Both the position numbers and the translations under genes were made by a program. Under the pieces are notes generated by a model. It was not told where the DNA came from, made no database searches, and saw nothing but the letters and a program-made list of their open reading frames with translations. A stretch of DNA of 64,000 bases from positions 36,001 through 100,000 of the forward strand of contig CAMXCT020002008.1 of assembly GCA_947184155.2 (NCBI GenBank), given 5' to 3'. Every line of letters begins with the position of its first letter. The first letter of the stretch is position 1. Shown in pieces: positions 43,380-52,798 of this stretch. Origin of the DNA: Cladocopium goreaui (lineage: Eukaryota > Sar > Dinophyceae > Suessiales > Symbiodiniaceae).

Positions 43380-43980
43380 TGATTAACGGGGAAATTACAA
43401 GATTGGATCTTAATGGATGTTAACCAAGAACCCCTATGGATGTCAATGGGTTTATATGTTGATTAATGGCACCTTGATAATGTATGGTACTTGATTAGTG
43501 GCACATTAAGTACCAAATGTATAATTTTGCTAATGATTATATAATGGTACTTCATGATGTGTTTTAATAATCATAACCACCATAATTACCATGAAACTTT
43601 ACTTCATGGTAATTATGGTGGTACTGATAATTACTGATAATTAATGATGATTAATGATTATTATGATATGTAACATTAATAAATAATGAATAACCATACT
43701 TCAGGGTAATTATGGTGGTAATGATAATTAATGATGATTAATGATTATTAATGATGATTATGATGATTAATGTTAAGTGGAGTAATAATAGTGAATCATT
43801 CCGCAAGTTTACCATTTTGATGTGGCCTGCATTTCACCCCCCACGAAGCGTAAGTGGTTATTTTCATACACCTGGTTAGTATGTCCCGCATTCGTGGGCG
43901 ATCTGTTTGGATTTTAACGGTAGCTATGGTTACGAACCACTTGCCTGGGATTCTCTAAGTGCCCAACTTTATAGGTATAG
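43380..43980. other. No gene seen
   Basis: Degenerate aattatggtggtaatgat / gatgattaatgatta repetition. Confidence 0.5.
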
Positions 43981-43987
43981 CAACCCT

Positions 43988-44073
43988 GCAACTTCAGTGG
44001 GTTCCGGTGTCAGGATTTTATGATTTTTTTTTCTGACGAATTCCGTTTCGAATTTCGTTGCGACTTTCGGCAG
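43988..44073 (-). CDS. Possible exon
   Basis: Minus: ATKFETEFVRKKNHKILTPE then PTEVAG between ctgccgaaag and gttgct. Confidence 0.4.
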
Positions 44074-44294
44074 ATCATCGTATATACACATGGTATATAT
44101 GTCATACCCAACAGTATATAATATGAATATAGGATAATATAGGTCATTGATGTATATAATATGTAATAACCAATATGTAATTAATGTATATAACCATCAT
44201 GAAACCAAGGGTCCCAGGGCTATCAATTGCCTTTTTGCCTGTCCTTGCTGGGTGTGTTTTGAGGTGATGCCGTGGCTATGCCCTGTGCCTGCAG

Positions 44295-44354
44295 CGGAGT
44301 TTGTGGCTGCGGGGGCTGTCCTCAACTGCGCCTCGTTGAAGCACCGAGCGGAGG
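44295..44354 (+). CDS. Exon ending at an F6-type element
   Basis: Acceptor ccctgtgcctgcag; EFVAAGAVLNCASLKHRAE; donor in gaGG|GTGGGGCCCC, the edge of an F6-type repeat. Confidence 0.55.
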
Positions 44355-44653
44355 GTGGGGCCCCGTAGATAGCTAAGTTGGTTTACAATTTATAACTCCA
44401 ATTGATTTCACTGTTGTTTAAGATACTTATACCGTCTTATACCTCGTATTATACCTATAGCCTATAGTATTCATGGGGTGAAACAAAACCGACCAACATA
44501 ACTGGGGGGGCACACATTGAAGGTACTACCAGACTATCTCTGCAAGGCCATTCTACTGAGGTTTTTTTTGCTCAACATGGAGGTTCTACTATGTTCTACT
44601 ATTCACTGGGACTAGGAGAGCACCAAAACCGGTGTTTTTTTTACAACAAATAT

Positions 44654-44760
44654 TACCATCTGGTTATTTAACATAGCCATGGAAAATCACAATTTTTTAT
44701 AGGTAAACCATCTATAACTGGGCCATCTATACCATGGCTATGTTAAATAACCAGAGGGTA
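44654..44760. mobile_element. F1 copy
   Basis: taccatctggttatttaac ... gttaaataaccagagggta. Confidence 0.88.
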
Positions 44761-44930
44761 CGCAATTTTGAGATGAAAAAATGAGTCTGCGATCCGCCAG
44801 GTGGTGCCCCAGTTCAGCTCAAGTTGGTGAACCATGGCATACCCCAAGCTCGCTGGGTGGTTTATTTCATGGAATCCATCTATAAATGGATGAGAACTGG
44901 GGGTACCAGCAATTGTAGGAAACCCCCATA

Positions 44931-45037
44931 TACCCTCCAGTAAACTAACATAGCTATGGAAAATGGAGCATTTATGAATGATTTATCTATTAAAGATGGT
45001 GATTTATCAGTTCGCTATGTTAAACTACCAGAGGGTA
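44931..45037. mobile_element. F1 copy
   Basis: taccctccagtaaac left end. Confidence 0.82.
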
Positions 45038-45115
45038 GATGTATCTGAATCATTCTGAATGTGATAATCAATGGATACCAATGGTGTCTACTAACTGGGG
45101 CACCACATGGGTCAC

Positions 45116-45215
45116 CTGTTAAGTTCGGCACCAGTTCGTCGGTGAAAATGATGCGTTTCGGCGTTTCGGATGTGTGAAACACATGGCGTGTTTCACGTGC
45201 CGTAACGATATGTAA
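45116..45215 (-). CDS. Exon
   Basis: Minus: donor ACAG|gtgacc; VTARETRHVFHTSETPKRII then FTDELVPNLT. The acceptor (attaatagtatag) is moderate. Confidence 0.5.
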
Positions 45216-45414
45216 CTATACTATTAATGCTGCAAAAGTCTATGTAACATGTTACATTATGTACTATTAAAATCTTAGTTACTATTCAAATGCTACTACA
45301 AAAATTATATGTAACTATATGTAACTATACTATGTTACATTATGTTACTATGCTCTTCTAGTCACCATGTTCTATACATTTTCAGGTGACCTACACAACG
45401 TTGTGTCCAGCTGA

Positions 45415-45515
45415 GGCCACCCGGAGATGCACCCTTCTGTGGTGATAGCAGTGCGGTACCCGCGATTGCGGCAGGCCAGTCCCCAGATGGACATGAAGTC
45501 ATCGGGGTAGATGAG
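45415..45515. repeat. Duplicated exon-like segment, copy B
   Basis: Extends beyond the shared part; plus reads EMHPSVVIAVRYPRLRQASP with donor gtagat, minus YPDDFMSIWGLACRNRGYRT. Confidence 0.75.
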
Positions 45516-45570
45516 TTTCCATTAAAACTAGGCTATTTTCAGGGTCGAACTGTTAATGATTGCTAATGTT

Positions 45571-45645
45571 ATTGAATGTTATTGAATGTTATTGAATGTT
45601 ATTGAATGTTATTGAATGTTATTGAATGTTAATGAATGTTAATGG
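45571..45645. repeat. 11-bp tandem repeat
   Basis: attgaatgtta repeated seven times. Confidence 0.88.
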
Positions 45646-45768
45646 ATAATTACCTTATGCAGGGTATCTGATAGGTTGGCCATGGATTGGACATGGGGAA
45701 TCATGGGGATTGGACATCTACATGTCATGGCCATGTTTCTGAATGACCGAATGACCATTTTTTTCATG

Positions 45769-45876
45769 TACCCTCTGGTGAACGTTTACATAGCAATGGA
45801 AAATCACCATTCTCAATGGGAAAATCCACTATAAATAGCCATTTTCCATAGCTTTTTGTATGTTCACCAGAGGGTA
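45769..45876. mobile_element. F1 copy
   Basis: Both arms carry the gtgaac/gttcac variant. Confidence 0.86.
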
Positions 45877-45888
45877 CATGAATTATAC

Positions 45889-46007
45889 TGCTTGGTGGTT
45901 TCAAACATGAATGGATTATTTTCCATTTCATATTAATGGGATGTCATCCGAAACCCAGTGACTTTCACTCCATGATTTTTCAAGAAGGTTATTGCACCAC
46001 CAACCAG
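45889..46007. mobile_element. F2b copy
   Basis: Close to the copy at 40969. Confidence 0.82.
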
Positions 46008-46177
46008 AAAAGTAAATCATCAAATTAGAAGGGATTCACTTTTCCGCCTATTTGGGGAGATGATTATATATATATATATATACATAGATTACATAGGTCA
46101 TATAGGGGTTTGGACCACTAACTGGGTAACTGCATCCAGGTCATAACAAACACAGTCTCAGAAATCCTGGTTTCCAG

Positions 46178-46233
46178 CAATATTTCATGATTGGGTCGAT
46201 GGCTTGCCAACTGCAACGCGGGGATATAGTTTG
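46178..46233 (+). CDS. Exon with textbook donor
   Basis: Acceptor aatcctggtttccag, donor TTG|gtaagtgag; QYFMIGSMACQLQRGDIV. Confidence 0.86.
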
Positions 46234-46467
46234 GTAAGTGAGTAAAGAGAGGCCCTCAAGAGAGCCATGTTGTGTTGCCGGACACACACATTTTGAATCA
46301 GTGAATCAAATTGATGGGTCTTCAAGTTCTCCAGTATCATTTTGTTTTTTTTTGGATGCGACACATTGAAATATTGCGGCCCAATTGGTATTTCTCAAAT
46401 CTTTCCAAGACTTGACCCTGAACATGCTTTTTGGACAAAGAAACGAAGAAAGAAACGTGCACTGCAG

Positions 46468-46511
46468 GATGACACTAGTCATGCTGGATGAACTACAACA
46501 AATTATGGTTC
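46468..46511 (+). CDS. Exon
   Basis: Acceptor acgtgcactgcag, donor gtaagg; MTLVMLDELQQIMV, phase joins 46233 to make W-M-T-L. The frame is also open upstream to about 46400, so the exon may be longer. Confidence 0.62.
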
Positions 46512-46556
46512 GTAAGGGGAGTCATCCACAAAAGGCTTTATTTCAGGCTTGTGAAT

Positions 46557-46670
46557 TACCCTCTGGTAAACTAACATAACTATGGAAAATCATCATGCTA
46601 TTAATGGATAAATCAACTATTTCTATGGCCATGGCTTCAATAGCAAACTGTTAGTCATAACCAGAGGGTA
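46557..46670. mobile_element. F1 copy
   Basis: Arms differ: ggtaaactaac left, gttagtcataacc right, i.e. two subfamilies combined. Confidence 0.82.
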
Positions 46671-46729
46671 TGTTTTCATTTATCCAGATCGTTGGACTGT
46701 TTTTTTGGGGGAAAATGTAGAGGAAAGCC

Positions 46730-46832
46730 TTAGGATTCTCCTTGAGATTTTCCAAGCGTCCCTAAAAGGATTCTGATGGCCCTCAGCCACTGATAGTGAA
46801 GCTTATAGGAAACCCATTCCGAAGCAACAATC
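46730..46832 (-). CDS. Terminal exon
   Basis: Minus: after cttcccagagaccaccag, 33 codons to TAA; IVASEWVSYKLHYQWLRAIR then ILLGTLGKSQGES. Confidence 0.5.
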
Positions 46833-47109
46833 CTGGTGGTCTCTGGGAAGGGTCGAAGTGCAAAAGATTAAGCATCTCTCTGAATTACTGTATATCTACC
46901 CTCCACCATTATTGAACTTCTGGAATGAAGAATCCCTATAGTTATGTTTGTTAGACAAATTAGACATGACTCACTATTTTCTTATGTTCTTTCATCACGA
47001 GTTATCCCAGTTACTCTAGTAAACTGAATCAGCTAACTACAAAACGCCACCTTTCAGCTGATTTTCCCCAAGAAAAAACTGCTGTTTTTCTCGCTGTGTT
47101 GCCGCGCAG

Positions 47110-47388
47110 ATGGCCAAGTCGCCAGATGAAGGCGATTTTTTCGGATTCGGAGGGATCCTGCAACGTTGCAGGAGTTCTCCCATGGCCAACCCGAAAGCCA
47201 AATCCAACCCGACAAATTCCTCCAACCGATTTTCTGCATCTTGTTGGGGATTATATCATCTGGATATATCTGGATTCTATAGAATGATGACTTTGTTTTT
47301 CTGCAAGGTTTTGTCTGTCAAAATGAAGGGGTTCTTTGTTGACCTATTTCGTGACACTAAATTTCGTCACAAGATGGGATACTGTTGA
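47110..47388 (+). CDS. Start exon or small gene, 92 codons
   Basis: A strong acceptor (tttctcgctgtgttgccgcgcag) abuts ATG; MAKSPDEGDFFGFGGILQRC, MANPKAKSNPTNSSNRFSAS, ending TGA, with a GT donor at about 47308 as an alternative end. AG directly before ATG is what a trans-spliced leader acceptor would look like. Confidence 0.75.
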   Translation: MAKSPDEGDFFGFGGILQRCRSSPMANPKAKSNPTNSSNRFSASCWGLYHLDISGFYRMMTLFFCKVLSVKMKGFFVDLFRDTKFRHKMGYC

Positions 47389-47412
47389 GCGATGCAAGGA
47401 TCATATTGCATA

Positions 47413-47464
47413 GATGGCTGGGTTCGCCCCTGCCATGGCCGAACCAATGCAGATGGTGCCTTCG
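47413..47464 (+). CDS. Possible exon
   Basis: After catattgcatag; MAGFAPAMAEPMQMVPS or, one frame over, DGWVRPCHGRTNADGAF; donor gtatct. Confidence 0.45.
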
Positions 47465-47497
47465 GGTATCTCCAATGAAACCCCAGAATGATTCCAG

Positions 47498-47589
47498 CCA
47501 GCAACCAGATGAGGTTTCAAAGTGTCAGTTTTTCAACCAGATTTGGGGCCCTGGTGTCATCCGTTGGCAGACAAAACCAAGCAGCTAGC
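47498..47589 (+). CDS. Possible exon
   Basis: SNQMRFQSVSFSTRFGALVS then SVGRQNQAASK with a good donor (AAG|gtcatg). Separated from the previous candidate by only about 33 bases. Confidence 0.42.
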
Positions 47590-47719
47590 AAGGTCATGAT
47601 AGGTTTAGAACCAATGACTGTGGTGTATCCAAAAAATCGCTGGACATGTTCACGTATAAAAAAGGAGGCCGCAATAGCCACAGGAGATTTGTGATCTGAT
47701 TAGTACTTCTCCAACGCAG

Positions 47720-47899
47720 ATGGCTCTTGAAACTCTGGTGGACATAGACAGATGCATATTAACGGCATGTTATGGCAGTTTGTTGTTGTTAAAAAATCAA
47801 ACGCAGTTGGTGGTCTGTCAAACATCCTTTTTGGACACGAAAGTCTCAGAATTCATGAGTGTGAATCAAGAAACCATTATGACTGATTATGTGGTGTAA
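47720..47899 (+). CDS. 59-codon open frame starting at an acceptor
   Basis: Acceptor tagtacttctccaacgcag abuts ATG; MALETLVDIDRCILTACYGS, then LLLLKNQTQL, ends in TAA. A GT at 47810 could be a donor. Short hydrophobic stretch around residues 14-25. Confidence 0.68.
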   Translation: MALETLVDIDRCILTACYGSLLLLKNQTQLVVCQTSFLDTKVSEFMSVNQETIMTDYVV

Positions 47900-48051
47900 C
47901 CCTCAAGAAAAAGCAGAAGAATTAGCCAGTTCTAGGATTTCCCATGAAATAAACCAACCAGCGAGCTTGGGCTATCCCCATTTATAGCTTGTAGGGTAAA
48001 AAATCACCCCTCTCTACCTGGTAGTGCTATGATGATCCTTCGACTTTCCAG

Positions 48052-48152
48052 CCATCTACCTTGGATGCCGCGAGGCAGAAACGTACAGTGAATCCTGCAG
48101 CGCGACCGCGCTCTTTTGCGGCGCGCGGTTTCGGAACACGCCCGAAGAAGAG
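48052..48152 (+). CDS. Exon, basic Arg/Ala-rich
   Basis: Acceptor gatccttcgactttccag, donor AAGAG|gtgata; PSTLDAARQKRTVNPAARPR then SFAARGFGTRPKK. Confidence 0.78.
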
Positions 48153-48237
48153 GTGATACAACATACTTGGCGAACCTGGCGAATGCCCTGTGTTGCCAAA
48201 TTGAATGGAATTGAATGGAATTGAATCATTAACCATC

Positions 48238-48446
48238 ATGAATCATGATTAACCATCATTCAATAATCATTAACCATTATTAACCATTATTAACCTTGAT
48301 TAACCATTATTAACCATTATTAACCATTATTAACCATGATTAACCATGATTAACCATTATTAACCATTCTTAACCATTATTAACCATTATTAACCATTAT
48401 TAACCATTATTAACCATTATTAGCCATTATTAACCATTATTAACCA
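48238..48446. repeat. 10-11-bp tandem repeat
   Basis: attaaccatt about twenty times. Confidence 0.88.
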
Positions 48447-48643
48447 AGTGAATGTGAATGTGTGTGTTTTTTTCCGGTTCTCTGCGCTATGCAACTGGTC
48501 AAGTATGGTCAAGTACTGTTTCGGGAGCCTGGCTTCCAAAATGGATGGTGCCTCATGACTTGGCCGTTAACAGAAAGGGTTCCATAAATGGGGGTAGCCC
48601 GAAATGTATGGTTGATAAGGGAAACTCCTATCTATAAATGGGT

Positions 48644-48742
48644 ATGGATCAATACCTATTAATACAAGTTTTAGGGGAATGAACATCCATTTACCAGCTA
48701 TTTTGATGTTCACCAGGGGTACAAGATTTTGACACACTGCCA
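48644..48742. mobile_element. F7 interspersed repeat
   Basis: atcaatacctattaatacaa ... ttcaccaggggtacaag-ttttgacacactgcc; also at 15350-15440, 25707-25812 and, diverged, 30118-30210 and 32590-32695. Confidence 0.65.
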
Positions 48743-48841
48743 TCTATAAATGGATGAGAACTGGGGGTACCAACATTTATGGAAAGCCCCGTATTCTCAG
48801 TAGACATGTTGATTTTGTTTCTGCATGAGACAGGGTGACAG

Positions 48842-48907
48842 GGTGCCAATTTTATCGCTTTCCCGCTTGGGTTTGGCGTGACTCGCTGTGCGAGAGAGCA
48901 GCACTGA
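48842..48907 (+). CDS. Possible terminal exon
   Basis: After gagacagggtgacag; GANFIAFPLGFGVTRCAREQ then H and TGA. A minus reading (CEPIPGFSAALSHSESRQTQ) is similar in quality. Confidence 0.46.
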   Translation, partial: GANFIAFPLGFGVTRCAREQH

Positions 48908-49234
48908 ACCCAGGAATCGGCTCGCACTGGTCAATCCTATGAGGGGGCCTTTCTGTGGGGGAACTACCTTCTGGTAATTTAAGATGGAAAATGGACCATC
49001 GAATCAATACATGACAGAATGACATACCGTGACATACCTATCAAACATTGATAAAACTGGTTATTTTCCATAATTAGCTATATATGTTGGATTGCCACCG
49101 GGTATCCAATGTGCTCATTTCATCTTATTTCATGCTTTTGAACATCATGAATTATCATTGGCCCAGATGGTTGGCTATGATTTGGCCGTTTTCGGATCCT
49201 CCACAGCACTTTACACTTAAATATCGATCGATAT

Positions 49235-49346
49235 GGAGATTTCCTAAAATGGGGGTACCCGGGGTACCCCTAAATCATCCATTTATAGACGGGTTATCCA
49301 TTATAAACCATCCATTTGGGGATATCCTCCATTTATGGAAACCCTC
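49235..49346. mobile_element. F3 copy
   Basis: ggagatttcctaaaatgggggtac ... ctccatttatggaaaccctc. Other fragments: 5029-5160, 44870-44930, 47938-47990, 48590-48790, 61437-61500. Confidence 0.7.
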
Positions 49347-49395
49347 ATATCATCATTTGTGTTCTTACCAAGAAAGGTTCTTGGGATTTCCTAAG

Positions 49396-49446
49396 TTCGA
49401 AGATGTTTGCGGCCTCTTAAAATCCAGTGAAACGCCATCCTTTGTC
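49396..49446 (+). CDS. Exon ending at an F4 element
   Basis: FEDVCGLLKSSETPSFV, phase 0/0; donor GTC|GTAAATTTGATCACGACC is the left end of an F4 copy. Confidence 0.65.
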
Positions 49447-49558
49447 GTAAATTTGATCACGACCTCAACGAGCGAGCCCTGGAATTTTCTGCGGATAGTA
49501 AGGAGAATTATCCCAAGAAGAAGCCTTCTTTCAGTAAATTACTATATCATTTTCCCAG
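49447..49558. mobile_element. F4 copy coinciding with an intron
   Basis: Begins GTAAATTTGATCACGACCTCA exactly at the donor of exon 49396-49446 and ends tatcattttcccag. Confidence 0.62.
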
Positions 49559-49696
49559 ATAAAGTTTGGATTTTCAATGATTTTCATTTTGGATTGTCTG
49601 AAACATGATGTGATATCCGAAGATATTCCCTCCATTGACCATTTTCACTGGGGATGATGGATCTCTTTCCTCTAGCTTTTTTGCGGCTTATCTCAG

Positions 49697-49789
49697 TCGA
49701 TTCCTCGGTGAATCTCAGAATCACCCGGCGTAGCCCAATTCCGTTGCACAACGGCCGTGGGAAGACTGGATGCAACGTTCGGCTTGAAG
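49697..49789 (+). CDS. Exon
   Basis: Acceptor gcttttttgcggcttatctcag, donor gtttct; DSSVNLRITRRSPIPLHNGR then GKTGCNVRLE. Confidence 0.8.
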
Positions 49790-49877
49790 GTTTCTGTCAA
49801 AATCTGATGATTTTTTGTGACATTTTTTTGGGACACATCAAAAAAATCCACAAAAGAACTTGGGGATTCTTTTGGGA

Positions 49878-50000
49878 TACCCTCTGGTTATGACTAACAT
49901 AGCCATGGAAAATGGCTCATTTACAGATGATTTTCCCATTAAAACCTCCATTTATAGTGGATTTTCCATAGCTACTCGTATGTTAAATAACCAGATGGTA
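49878..50000. mobile_element. F1 copy
   Basis: Intron between exons 49697 and 50039. Confidence 0.8.
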
Positions 50001-50038
50001 TGTTTTTTTTTCTGTTTCGCAACTCCAAGTTTCTGCAG

Positions 50039-50065
50039 GATCATCTGAACTGCGCAAGTTTTTGT
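50039..50065 (+). CDS. Micro-exon
   Basis: Acceptor actccaagtttctgcag; phase fits 49789 and yields G-SSELRKFL; GTCCT donor. Confidence 0.55.
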
Positions 50066-50099
50066 GTCCTATAAGACCATCCAACTACTTGTACATAAT

Positions 50100-50279
50100 C
50101 TGGTTGGCGGTTTGGAACATTTTTTATTTTTAAACATATATTGGGAATAATCATCCCAACTGGCTAATATTTTTCAGTCAACACGTCTGCCAGGCCTAAA
50201 TGGCCATCGTGTCGACAGCGAAAGAGCGACTCAGAGTGACTTTCATATTTTTCAGAGGGGTAGGTCAACCACCAACCAG
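50100..50279. mobile_element. F2 copy with an exon-like insert
   Basis: The core word atatttttcag occurs twice, bracketing about 75 bases that include exon 50194-50235. Confidence 0.72.
50194..50235 (+). CDS. Exon embedded in an F2 element
   Basis: Between caacacgtctgccag and gtgact; LNGHRVDSERATQ. Phase agrees with 50065. It sits inside an otherwise recognisable F2 copy (50100-50279). Confidence 0.5.
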
Positions 50280-50397
50280 TAAATCATGATATCATCATAA
50301 AATATCATAAACGCTAGCCGCTAGTTAAGCTAGTGAACTTGCTTTAAACATCAGAATCGGGGGCACCGCACGGCCGCGCTTTTTGATGGCGATACAG

Positions 50398-50483
50398 GGC
50401 TGGATTTTGAGCCCTTTATCTCACCAAAACAAGGCAAAGCAGGGCATCACCAAAACTACTCTCAGTGAAAAAAATACTATGTG
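50398..50483 (+). CDS. Possible exon
   Basis: After tttttgatggcgatacag; GWILSPLSHQNKAKQGITKT then TLSEKNTM; donor gttggc. Confidence 0.42.
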
Positions 50484-50552
50484 GTTGGCTGGCTATTGGT
50501 CCTTTTTTCTGACTCCATACAAGTGAAATTTGTGATAGCCATTTGTTTACAG

Positions 50553-50655
50553 TGTACACTCGAGAATTCACACCACTTCCGTGGTGTCTATTGCGTCGTG
50601 TCTTCACTGTCCATCTGCTTCCCGTACGGATCTCGGCCCAATAGGACGCAGCGGC
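50553..50655 (+). CDS. Exon
   Basis: Acceptor agccatttgtttacag; CTLENSHHFRGVYCVVSSLS then ICFPYGSRPNRTQR; a GTGCC donor gives the phase needed by the next exon. All three plus frames are largely open here. Confidence 0.5.
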
Positions 50656-50762
50656 GTGCCAGGGGCCACGTGTTTGTATCGTGTTTCCCTTCGCATCCCT
50701 AGTTGAGATGGTGAATCCCACTTGATTAGGTCGGAATCTTTCGATCCCAGTTTCTATCATAG

Positions 50763-50993
50763 CTGCCAAGGAAGCTGGCGAAGTTTGGTTTGTGGGGCAC
50801 AATATTTTGTGGGCTAAGCGGCCCACCAAATGCTTGTCATTTTCGGATGATTGGTGCCCGAATCTGATAGTTTACCCTGAATCACAATTCGAATGGATCA
50901 AGGAGTGTGGGAAACGATGCCAGTGCGAGGATTGGCCCCTACCACTTCTAGTTATCTTGTGTCACTCCAGCTGCTACGTAACCCTCCTCACAG
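50763..50993 (+). CDS. Long exon, Cys/Trp-rich
   Basis: Acceptor cgatcccagtttctatcatag, donor gtatgc, 76 codons: EAGEVWFVGHNILWAKRPTK, IVYPESQFEWIKECGKRCQC, EDWPLPLLVILCHSSCYVTL. Without the donor the frame runs to TAG at 51089. A 137-codon minus frame over 50416-50829 is judged a shadow. Confidence 0.87.
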
Positions 50994-51106
50994 GTATGCC
51001 GAGTCACTGCAACCCATTCATTCTTTTGCCCCAGTGGACGCTATGGCAAGCCGTGCCATCATTATTTCATGCCAGTGGCACATCCGGATAGTGGGAGTGC
51101 CCGCAG

Positions 51107-51172
51107 GTGGCGAACGGCGTTCGGCGCAAAAAACAGCTGGGTGTAGCAGGGGGGATCTGGCTTGGCTTGCTG
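51107..51172 (+). CDS. Exon
   Basis: After gtgggagtgcccgcag; in the phase of 50993 reads GERRSAQKTAGCSRGDLAWL then A; donor gttttt. Confidence 0.55.
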
Positions 51173-51364
51173 GTTTTTTGGGTATCATAGGGTAACCCCA
51201 AAATCCGCTGGTTTCTCATCATTTTTCCCAAAAACATAGCATTTAATGCCAAAAATTTCTGGGTATCACTCCAGTCACTTGGGAAAAACATCCAAGTTCG
51301 AAGACGTTGTGATGGGATCTCCACCGACAGGACGGTTTTTGCCTCGCTTGTGATACCGGTTCAT

Positions 51365-51530
51365 CCTGTAGTACGCCTTAACTTCTTATTCTTATCATGT
51401 ATCCTGCACTACGCTTTAAGTTCTCCTTCTGATCTATCATGTACTCATGCGTGAACCTCTTCTTCTTCTCCATCATGTATTAAGCTCTGGTTCTGATCTA
51501 TCATGCACTGCCATTTAACTTCTACTTCCC
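51365..51530. repeat. Degenerate 50-bp repeat
   Basis: cttctgatctatcatgtact words, about four units. Confidence 0.65.
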
Positions 51531-51645
51531 ACCCCACCCGACCCCACCCCGTCTCAAGTGAGTCTGTCTGGCTGGTGTTGCAAGTGAGTCCTTGACCTTT
51601 GGAAGCTGGTTGGTTGGTTGAATCCTCATGATGTATGCTGCCCAG

Positions 51646-51711
51646 AAGTCATGAGTGAAGTCATTGAAGTTGTTATTCTCTTTGGCTTTGGTGTGGTAGC
51701 TGCCACGAGAA
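51646..51711 (+). CDS. Exon, probable membrane segment
   Basis: Acceptor gatgtatgctgcccag; VMSEVIEVVILFGFGVVAAT, strongly hydrophobic; donor GTTAAA or stop two codons on. Confidence 0.72.
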
Positions 51712-51771
51712 GTTAAAAACAATTGGCTTCCAACAGTGTTTGTCTCCAAAACAATGCCCACAAGATCTTAA

Positions 51772-51873
51772 CTGGTTGGTGGTTTGGAACATTTTTTATT
51801 TTTCCATATATTGGGAATAATGATCCCAACTGACGAACTCATATTTTTCAGAGGGGTAGGTCAACCACCAACC
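51772..51873. mobile_element. F2 copy
   Basis: Full length. Confidence 0.85.
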
Positions 51874-52018
51874 GGTTAAAGATGGGGCCCCAAACCGCTT
51901 GTTTTGTCTCCTAAAACCTCACACTTTTTCGGACACTTTGGGATGCCCATTCTATGACACAACACTTTCGGAGCTCGTGATGTGCGCTCGTGATGTGTTG
52001 CTGTTTTCCTGTTGCATT

Positions 52019-52146
52019 TACCATCTGGTTATGACTAACATAGCCATGGAAAATCCCGTAAATAAATGGAGGTTTTAATGTTTTTAATGGGACAATCATT
52101 TGTAAATGGGCAATTTTTCATAGCTACGTTAGTCATAACCAGAGGT
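52019..52146. mobile_element. F1 copy, right end lost in a T tract
   Basis: ...gttagtcataaccagagg then poly-T acting as the pyrimidine tract of exon 52165. Confidence 0.72.
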
Positions 52147-52164
52147 TTTTTTTTTGTTTTCCAG

Positions 52165-52226
52165 AGGGATTCTAAGGATGGACAGCAGCTCAATTCAAGT
52201 TGCACTTGACCAAGACCATCAATGCG
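52165..52226 (+). CDS. Exon
   Basis: Acceptor ttttttttttgttttccag; GILRMDSSSIQVALDQDHQC; donor gttgat. Confidence 0.75.
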
Positions 52227-52634
52227 GTTGATGTGAGCAGTGTTCAAAACCCCTGTTAGTTGATATGGATGTGGGTCAAAATGGAAGACCTAGGGGACCA
52301 CAGATGTTAGTCTAGTTTAGTATTAACCATCCATAATTTTGGGGTACCTAATTTTGACCCATACCCATATTATAGGGATTATACAAACCACTACATTGGG
52401 GATTATTACACTCCATTAGGGGAATTTCGGAATACCTAACAACCAACCAGTATAAAGGGACGACACAGGGTTTTGAACAATGCTCATATGTCTACATTGT
52501 CTACATATCTTTGCGTATATCCATATTGATCCATATTGTACATACTTGGGGCAACAATGCTTTGTATTACAATACATCTAGTTTTCTAGCTGTGCCATTA
52601 CAATAATAACTAATTCAATCTTGGTAATTCATAG

Positions 52635-52798
52635 CAAACTCACTGCGATGCCACTATATCTCCAAACGGCCGAAAAACCTTTTAGGATGATGAACATTGT
52701 TTCCGAAAATTCTCCGGACGAATTTTCCGATGTGAAAAAAGATCAAGTCGCCTGTTTTTTTTTAATGGCTACAGACAAGAAAACAGTTCGCATCCAAG
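52635..52798 (+). CDS. Exon, 54 codons
   Basis: Acceptor atcttggtaattcatag, donor CAAG|gtgagg; MPLYLQTAEKPFRMMNIVSE, NSPDEFSDVKKDQVACFFLM. Confidence 0.88.

Noticed and set aside
48238..48446. CRISPR-like regular array
   Set aside because: Unit is 10-11 bp with no spacers; a simple tandem repeat in a eukaryotic context.
50416..50829. 137-codon minus-strand open frame
   Set aside because: Overlaps a plus exon (50763-50993) with much better splice sites; judged a shadow.
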